DNA from: Acidipropionibacterium thoenii DSM 20276
GTDB taxonomy: Bacteria > Actinomycetota > Actinomycetes > Propionibacteriales > Propionibacteriaceae
Direction: 5' to 3'
Length of the DNA stretch: 64,000 nt
Assembly (NCBI RefSeq): GCF_000423445.1
Contig: NZ_KE384018.1
Span: 441,098-505,097 of the forward strand
Part shown: one piece after another, positions 58,093-64,000 of the stretch
Position numbering within the stretch: position 1 is the first letter of the stretch
How the letters are laid out: every line of letters begins with the position of its first letter
Translations under genes and position numbers: made by a program
The notes under the pieces: model-generated
Databases searched by the model: none
What the model saw: only the letters and a program-made list of their open reading frames with translations
What the model was told of the DNA's origin: nothing

Positions 58093-58542
58093 TCACATGC
58101 TGAGGCTGTCGGCGGTGGGCGTGGCCTGGTGGTGCTGGGGTGGTTCGAAGGCCTGCCCCGCGGCGTCGCGGTTCATGGCGTGGCGGGGTGTGCGGTCGAC
58201 GTCGTAGCGGGTGCGGGCGGTGTCGTGGCCGATCTTCTTGGCGACGAATTCTTCGCCGGCGATGGTCTGGCCGTCGCGTTCGTAGGTGTAGTCGTGGGCG
58301 TAGCCTTCGGCGACGAACTGGTCGCCCTTGGTGAAGCGTTCGAAGGCGCGTTCGGCGGTGGCGCGGTAGAGGACGAGGTTGCCGAAGGAGGGCTCCAGCT
58401 TGGTGAAGGTGCCGTCTTCTTCGCGTTGGAAGTTCTCCTGGCCGAAGCGGGCGTAGAAGCGGGCATCGCCGCGTTCGGTGTAGGTCAGCTGCGGATCAGA
58501 TGCGATGAACCCGGACAGGGATTCCTGGGTGCGGATGGCCAT
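58093..58542 (-). CDS. Single-stranded DNA-binding protein (ICE-encoded)
   Basis: 149 residues with an OB fold of SSB type: SGFIASDPQLTYTERGDARFY, an extended loop, FGNLVLYRATAERAFERFTK, VAEGYAHDYTYERDGQ and EEFVAKKIGHDTARTRY. The tail is divergent, ending DSLSM rather than the usual acidic DDDIPF peptide, so interaction with host repair proteins may differ. It would coat transferred single strands during conjugation. Confidence 0.85.
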   Translation of the reverse strand: MAIRTQESLSGFIASDPQLTYTERGDARFYARFGQENFQREEDGTFTKLEPSFGNLVLYRATAERAFERFTKGDQFVAEGYAHDYTYERDGQTIAGEEFVAKKIGHDTARTRYDVDRTPRHAMNRDAAGQAFEPPQHHQATPTADSLSM

Positions 58543-58626
58543 GACGCGGTACCTCTCAACTCGTGGACTGCAGCCCGCTGGTGGTGTGGGCTGCTGGTAC
58601 CGGTCAGGTGCACCGACCGTCCCGGG

Positions 58627-60420
58627 CTACTCGTCCTGCGCTGCAGGTCCGACCTGGAGAAGCTGTTCCAGTTCACGACGATCCCGTTTGAGGGTGGCGG
58701 CGTCGGGGCGGGTGGGCCAGGCGGTCAGGTCGGTGATGATCGGCGGCGCGGAGCGCAGCAGGGTGACGCCGGTGCCGAAGGGGAGGGTGCGGATGCGATC
58801 GGGTGGCAGGATCGGCACCCGCCGCACGGTCCGCTGATTAGACCTGGTTCCGTGGTCACCGAGGGTGACGGAGTCGGTGTATTCGTCGCGTTCGCCGATG
58901 AGGGTGGTGAGGTCTTGGAGGTCGCGACTGTTGGAGGCGCCACCGAGGATGAGTTTGGCGATGGCTGCGTCCCAGATCGCTCCGGCTTGGTGGTCGGACC
59001 ATTTGTCGCGTGCCTGGGCGAGCGATTGGAGGACGGGCAGCGTGGTGATCCCGGTCCCGCCACCTTCGGCCATCAACGTCGGCAGCGACGGCAGGGGCGC
59101 GAGGTTCCCAATCTCATCAAGCGCGAGCAGCAGGGGTGGGTCGAGCCGTGCGCCGGGTGAGCGGGCGGCGAGACGCCGGGCGGTTTCGATGAGGTCTTCG
59201 ATGAACGCCGCCACCAGAGCGGCGGACGCCCCGGCGCCAGCACCTGTGGCGAGCAGGTAGAGGGTCCCGGACTCGCGCAGTAAGGTCTCGGGGTCGAAGG
59301 GGGTCTCGCCCTCGCGGGGTGTGACCGCGTCGAGGACGCGGGGGTCGGCGAGGGCGCCGAGGGCGAGGGCGACGCCTTGCCAGATGGAGTCGCGGGTTTT
59401 GGGGTCGGCGTCGATCATCGCCCCCAGCGAGTCGGCCCACCCGGCGGCCGCTTGGGGGTGGTTGGTGAGGATCGCGACCGCTTCGGCCGCGGCGGCCGGG
59501 TCGAGGGTCCACCGGAACAAGTCCGCCGGCTTTCGAGAGTCCAACGCGGCGGCGTGGAGGAGGGATTGGAGGGCGGTGCGGGTCTTGCCTTCCCAGAACC
59601 CACCCGACTCCACACCACCAGCCGACAACCCGGTGGCAGACGCCAGCCCGGTCGCGCGGATCATCGCCGTCAGCGGGTCCTCACAGCCCCGCACGGGTGA
59701 CCAGCGCATCCCCGCCGGGAGCCCTTCGGCCAGGTGCTGGGGATCGAACACCGCCACCGGGCCACGACGCTGCCGGGCGCGGAGAGTGGCGGTCAGATTG
59801 TCCGGCCGGGTGGAGGTGGTGACGACGGGGCCGGGGGCGTCGAGGATGGCGGGGATGACGATGTGCAGGCCCTTGCCGGAGCGGGGCGGGCCGATGAGCA
59901 GGATCGAGTCCTCCACACTCGCCCACACCCCCTGCCCCTTCGACGTCCCGAGCCGATACCCCACCTCACCCGGCGTCGGATCATTCAGCGACGGCCGCAA
60001 CGTCGACGCGCGTTTCAGCAGCGCCTTCTCCGAGGCGACCTGGGCGACCTCGTGCCGTGTCGCCGTGCCCGCCAACCGATGCGGATCCACCACCTGAGCA
60101 TGGGAGCGGCGCCGCCAGGCGACCCATCCCCAGCCCGCGAGTGCGACCAGCCCGCCCAGAGCGACGATGGTGGTGACCCAATAGGCGACGGGGCTGAGAC
60201 CAGGCGCCCCCAACGCGACTGCGGGGTTACCGGGGTTGAACAACACCCCGGCACCGGCGGCCCAGCTCGCTGTGGGCTGGGGTGCTCCGGTGAGGAACGC
60301 GGCGACCGACCCGGCCGCGCGGAGCACGAGGGTGAGGAGGAACAAGGCGATGAGGCCGATGAGGGCGGCGTTGGTCAGTTCCTCACCCATCGACCCACTC
60401 TGCCGCTGCGAGGTACTCAT
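58627..60420 (-). CDS. VirD4/TraG-type conjugation coupling ATPase
   Basis: Couples the relaxosome to the type IV secretion channel. 597 residues: two or three N-terminal transmembrane segments (to about residue 105), Walker A ILLIGPPRSGKGLHIVIPA near 175-190, Walker B LLLALDEIGNLAPLPSLP, then TGITTLPVLQSLAQARDKW and a TraG/TraD C-terminal segment. The ATG at 60420 overlaps the last codons of the preceding (broken) gene (ATGA). The order VirB4-like, small protein, coupling ATPase suits an actinobacterial T4SS. Confidence 0.9.
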   Translation of the reverse strand: MSTSQRQSGSMGEELTNAALIGLIALFLLTLVLRAAGSVAAFLTGAPQPTASWAAGAGVLFNPGNPAVALGAPGLSPVAYWVTTIVALGGLVALAGWGWVAWRRRSHAQVVDPHRLAGTATRHEVAQVASEKALLKRASTLRPSLNDPTPGEVGYRLGTSKGQGVWASVEDSILLIGPPRSGKGLHIVIPAILDAPGPVVTTSTRPDNLTATLRARQRRGPVAVFDPQHLAEGLPAGMRWSPVRGCEDPLTAMIRATGLASATGLSAGGVESGGFWEGKTRTALQSLLHAAALDSRKPADLFRWTLDPAAAAEAVAILTNHPQAAAGWADSLGAMIDADPKTRDSIWQGVALALGALADPRVLDAVTPREGETPFDPETLLRESGTLYLLATGAGAGASAALVAAFIEDLIETARRLAARSPGARLDPPLLLALDEIGNLAPLPSLPTLMAEGGGTGITTLPVLQSLAQARDKWSDHQAGAIWDAAIAKLILGGASNSRDLQDLTTLIGERDEYTDSVTLGDHGTRSNQRTVRRVPILPPDRIRTLPFGTGVTLLRSAPPIITDLTAWPTRPDAATLKRDRRELEQLLQVGPAAQDE

Positions 60421-60952
60421 CGCGTCTCCTGCACGATGACGGTTCCGGAGGCCCGTCCGACCACCACCACCGGACCCAAGGCAGTGTCGGGTGGGGTGAT
60501 GGTGCCGTTCTCATCCGCCGCCACTTCCTCAACGATCTGGCCGAGGAACACCGTCTCACCGGGCAGGACCCCACCAGCCGGCCCGAATCATTTTTCGGGG
60601 GTGCTGGAGTGTTCGTGGCGGCTTCCTCGTCGGCAGGGGCTGGGGTGTCTGGCTCGGGTTCGGGGGTGCGGCGTGGTCGGTGGGCGTGGATGATGTCGGT
60701 GAAGTGACTGCCGTCGGACTCATACACATCAACCCGCACGGGAACACGGCGCTGCTCGGTCAGGTCATCGAGGATCGCTGCGAAGTCACCCCGAACCCAC
60801 ACCTCACCGGCCGGCGGAAGATGCGGTTGCTGGTCGACGGTCACCGTCAGGGTGCCGGTGTTGTCGACGGTGATGACCACGTGCCGCAACACCACCGGCA
60901 CCGTCTCGCTCGCGTTGTTGCGGCGGTGTCTCAGGGTGGGAAGCTTGGGCAT
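60417..60952 (-). pseudogene. Frameshifted ICE gene between the two T4SS ATPases
   Basis: The 5' part starts at ATG 60952 (MPKLPTLRHRRNN), overlapping the upstream stop, and is coding to about PAPPKNDSG. The natural 3' part is in another frame, GVLPGETVFLGQIVEEVAAD through to VVVVGRASGTVIVQETR. It ends at TGA 60417-60419, overlapping the coupling-ATPase start exactly as operon genes here do. In the 5' frame the tail becomes SCPVRRCSSARSLRKWRR and runs on into the next gene (stop 60383). A single-base loss near 60570-60590, just after the AAAAATGA run, would explain it. Function unknown. Confidence 0.7.
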
Positions 60953-62436
60953 TACTTGACTCCTGCGGTGAGGCGGCTGCTGGTGTCGAACAGCTCCAGC
61001 TCGCCGGGGTGGAGCTGGTGCTGGATCACGAACGAGCGGTTCTTGATCCGCCACAGCCCCTGACCCACGCCAAGGTTTGGCAGCAGGGTCTGTTCGGTGC
61101 CGGTCAGGCCGAGGGCGGTGGCGGTGGGGCCGAGCTGGTCGGATTCCTGGCGGTAGACGATCCGCGTCTCCGCATTCGCCAGCAGCGAGTTGGCGAGGGA
61201 GCGCATGGCGGAGCCTTCGTCGCCGACGTTGTCGAGGTCGGAGAGTTTGTGGAAGATCAGCATGTTCGCGATCCCGTAATGCCGGGCCAGACGCCAATGC
61301 GCATCCATCCGCTTCAACAACGCCGGATGGGACATCAGCCGCCAGGCCTCGTCATAGATCACCCACCGCTGCCCACCGTTCGGGTCCAATAGCGCGGATT
61401 CCATCCACGCCGAGCTGCAGGTCATCAACACGCTGATGAGGGTGGAGTTCTCGGTCACCCGGGACAGGTCCAGGCTGATCATCGGCAGATCCGGGTCGAA
61501 CGCCACGGTGGATGGGCCGTCGAACAGGCCGGCGAGGTCACCGGCGACCAGGCGTCGCAGCGCGTGGCCGACCAGGCGCCCGTCTTCGGCCAGGCGTCCG
61601 TCGGGGTCGTGGCTGGGGGTGAGGATGTGGTCGACGACCATCGGCAGGATCGGCACATCGTTCTCCGCCACCGTCGTGGTCAGGGCGAGGTCGATGGCGG
61701 TGTGTTCCAACGGCGTGAGCCCCCGCACCAGCACTGTTTCGGCCAGCGCGCCGATCAGGTCCCGGCGCCGGGATGCGACGGTAGCGGCCCACTCTTGGTC
61801 GGTGAGCCCGCCGGGACGGTGGCCCTCATCGAGCGGGTTCAACCGGGTGTGGAGGCCGTGGCCGAGCACGATCGCCTTCCCACCCACCGCCTCAGCTACC
61901 GCGGTGTGTTCGCCCTTGGGGTCGCCGGGGACGTAGACGCGGCGCCCGAACGGCAACGATCGCGTATACAGCGACTTCGCCAACGACGACTTGCCCGATC
62001 CGACGATCCCCGCGAGCACCAGGTTTGGGGCGGTGATGATCCCGCGGGCGTAGAGGACCCACGGGTCGTAGACGAAACTGCCACCCGAATACAGGTCCTG
62101 GCCGACGAACACCCCATCCGACCCCAGACCGCCTTCGGCCATGAACGGATACGCCCCGGCCAGCGTGGCCGAGGTGTCCTGATGCCGCGGCACCCGCAAC
62201 CTGCCCGGCGACCGCAACGCCGCTGGCCCAGCCTCACCGGCCGCCGGCAGAAACGTCGTCGCCTTCCGCTCCTCCCGTTCCGCCAGCGCTTTCGCCTTCG
62301 CCGCTTCCCGCTCGACTCTGGCCTGCTCAGCCTGCAACCGGGCGGCAGCCTGACGACGAGCCTTACGGGCCTTCCGCCGTTCCGCGGCCGGGGCCACCAA
62401 CACCGCAGCGTGGAGCCGTTCCTTCTCGCCACTCAC
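60952..62436 (-). CDS. VirB4-like conjugation ATPase
   Basis: 494 residues. A charged Ala/Arg/Glu-rich N-terminal helix (RRKARKARRQAAARLQAEQA) is followed by [20 protein letters not shown] (Walker A) and VIYDEAWRLMSHPALLKRMD (Walker B-like, with the arginine finger region HWRLARHYGIANMLIFHKLS). This is the AAA+ pattern of T4SS ATPases such as VirB4/TraC/SCO6880-like proteins. It is shorter than full VirB4 (about 800), so the N-terminal domain may be a separate gene. GTG 62436 overlaps the upstream stop by four bases. Confidence 0.85.
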   Translation of the reverse strand: MSGEKERLHAAVLVAPAAERRKARKARRQAAARLQAEQARVEREAAKAKALAEREERKATTFLPAAGEAGPAALRSPGRLRVPRHQDTSATLAGAYPFMAEGGLGSDGVFVGQDLYSGGSFVYDPWVLYARGIITAPNLVLAGIVGSGKSSLAKSLYTRSLPFGRRVYVPGDPKGEHTAVAEAVGGKAIVLGHGLHTRLNPLDEGHRPGGLTDQEWAATVASRRRDLIGALAETVLVRGLTPLEHTAIDLALTTTVAENDVPILPMVVDHILTPSHDPDGRLAEDGRLVGHALRRLVAGDLAGLFDGPSTVAFDPDLPMISLDLSRVTENSTLISVLMTCSSAWMESALLDPNGGQRWVIYDEAWRLMSHPALLKRMDAHWRLARHYGIANMLIFHKLSDLDNVGDEGSAMRSLANSLLANAETRIVYRQESDQLGPTATALGLTGTEQTLLPNLGVGQGLWRIKNRSFVIQHQLHPGELELFDTSSRLTAGVK

Positions 62437-63011
62437 AGCGACCGCCCTACCGAAGACGATGCTGCTGCGCCGCCCGTCGGGGGCGTGAACCAATCCGTGC
62501 CCTCAGCTGCACGACGCGGAGACTCAGAGGTGACCCCACTGAAAGCGTCCCGTGCAGTGACGACCTCCTCCTCGTCGGGTGTGGGCGTGGTGTCGGGGTG
62601 TTCGCGGACCAGCCCGACATACCCCATCTGCGGGTTGTAGGTCAGCACATACCCGTCGGCCTCGAAGGTGCGATCCCACTGTCCGGCCGGGAGCTCGTCG
62701 TACACCTCACCGTTCACGAACGCCGCGCCAGTGGTTTCGTCACCGAAGTCCCACTGCGCCAGATGCGCAATCCCCGCCTGCACCCCCTCCACATCAATCA
62801 GCTCCAGCACCTCATCGGCCTCACTGCCCTGGAGGAACACCACATTCACCCACCGCCGCGAACGCTCGGGCTCAAGGCTGGTGTGGGTGTGCCAGGCGAT
62901 CCGACCAGAGGCTTCGTGCGCGCGCATCACCCGATCAGCAACCTCATCCAGACCGTCGGCGGCCTGATGCAACTCATCCGCAGCCGCCAACGCCACCGCC
63001 TCCGCAGGCAC
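62433..63011 (-). CDS. Hypothetical ICE protein, 5' end next to an IS insertion
   Basis: 192 residues from GTG 63011. Helical N-terminus (ADELHQAADGLDEVADRVMR), then a beta-rich core (WVNVVFLQGSEADEVLELID, FVNGEVYDELPAGQWDRTFE, GYVLTYNPQMGYVGLVREHP) and an acidic/Pro-rich tail. No family recognised. No ribosome binding site precedes the GTG, and the frame stays open up to the IS end at about 63027. The original 5' end may therefore have been removed by the insertion. Confidence 0.6.
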   Translation of the reverse strand: MPAEAVALAAADELHQAADGLDEVADRVMRAHEASGRIAWHTHTSLEPERSRRWVNVVFLQGSEADEVLELIDVEGVQAGIAHLAQWDFGDETTGAAFVNGEVYDELPAGQWDRTFEADGYVLTYNPQMGYVGLVREHPDTTPTPDEEEVVTARDAFSGVTSESPRRAAEGTDWFTPPTGGAAASSSVGRSL

Positions 63012-63044
63012 GCGGTCATCGGTGAATGAATCGCCCCGAGTTTA

Positions 63045-64000
<956 letters not shown>

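Noticed and set aside
58069..59160. 363-codon plus-strand frame in the ICE
   Set aside because: Antisense to SSB and the coupling ATPase, both with clear domain motifs; translation is Gly/Val-rich without motifs.
60383..61297. 304-residue ORF as one intact ICE protein
   Set aside because: Its N-terminal third overlaps the VirB4-like gene, and its C-terminal tail is out of frame with the better coding signal; treated as a frameshifted gene instead.

Overview
The window is GC-rich chromosomal DNA from an actinobacterium, most probably a Propionibacteriaceae member (Acidipropionibacterium/Cutibacterium type; this family call is inference). It carries several actinobacterial marker genes: a Wag31-type DivIVA, WhiA, RbpA, an ANTAR response regulator, a mycothiol-dependent maleylpyruvate-isomerase-family protein and an RNase E with a long N-terminal extension. 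A stand-alone CobF and an Fe-S D-lactate dehydrogenase also fit this group. No stretch over 300 bases lacks a gene or RNA; the longest gaps hold tRNAs, terminators or repeats.

Layout. 1-9.4 kb: end of the division/cell-wall cluster (murG-murC-ftsQ-ftsZ-pgeF-sepF-yggT-divIVA), then dksA/traR-like, lspA and an rluD-type pseudouridine synthase. 9.5-18.8 kb: pyk, tRNA-Leu(CAA), an ANTAR regulator, a thioesterase, cobF, polA and a large D-lactate dehydrogenase on the opposite strand. 18.9-29.3 kb: sortase, rpsA, coaE, uvrB, a TerC-family protein, a mycothiol-dependent enzyme and uvrA. 29.3-30.5 kb: a small accessory island, an AbiEi/nuclease-like gene between two near-identical 67-bp perfect palindromes, with twin DnaA boxes upstream. 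30.6-45.2 kb: membrane protein, Rieske lipoprotein, phosphatase, then uvrC-rapZ-yvcK-whiA-gap-pgk-tpiA-secG-rbpA-folC-DUF4233-ndk-nagZ. 45.4-55.1 kb: rne, rplU-rpmA, obg-proB-PQ-loop-proA, a 40-residue membrane ORF, and nadD-rsfS-phosphatase. 55.2-64 kb: two identical tRNA-Ala(GGC) genes, then the left part of an integrative conjugative element, all on the minus strand: serine recombinase, accessory proteins, SSB, a VirD4/TraG coupling ATPase, a frameshifted gene, a VirB4-like ATPase and an IS3-family element cut by the window edge.

Regulation that can be read directly. At least twelve genes have a TANNNT -10 hexamer ending 6-7 bases before the start codon, the signature of leaderless transcripts. 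uvrA, uvrB and uvrC, and less perfectly polA, also carry the actinobacterial RecA-independent DNA-damage promoter (TTGTCRGTG-N8-TANNNT, the PafBC-dependent type). This suggests that the nucleotide-excision-repair genes here form one damage regulon although they are scattered. Long reading frames opposite the genes are ordinary GC-rich shadows and were left out.
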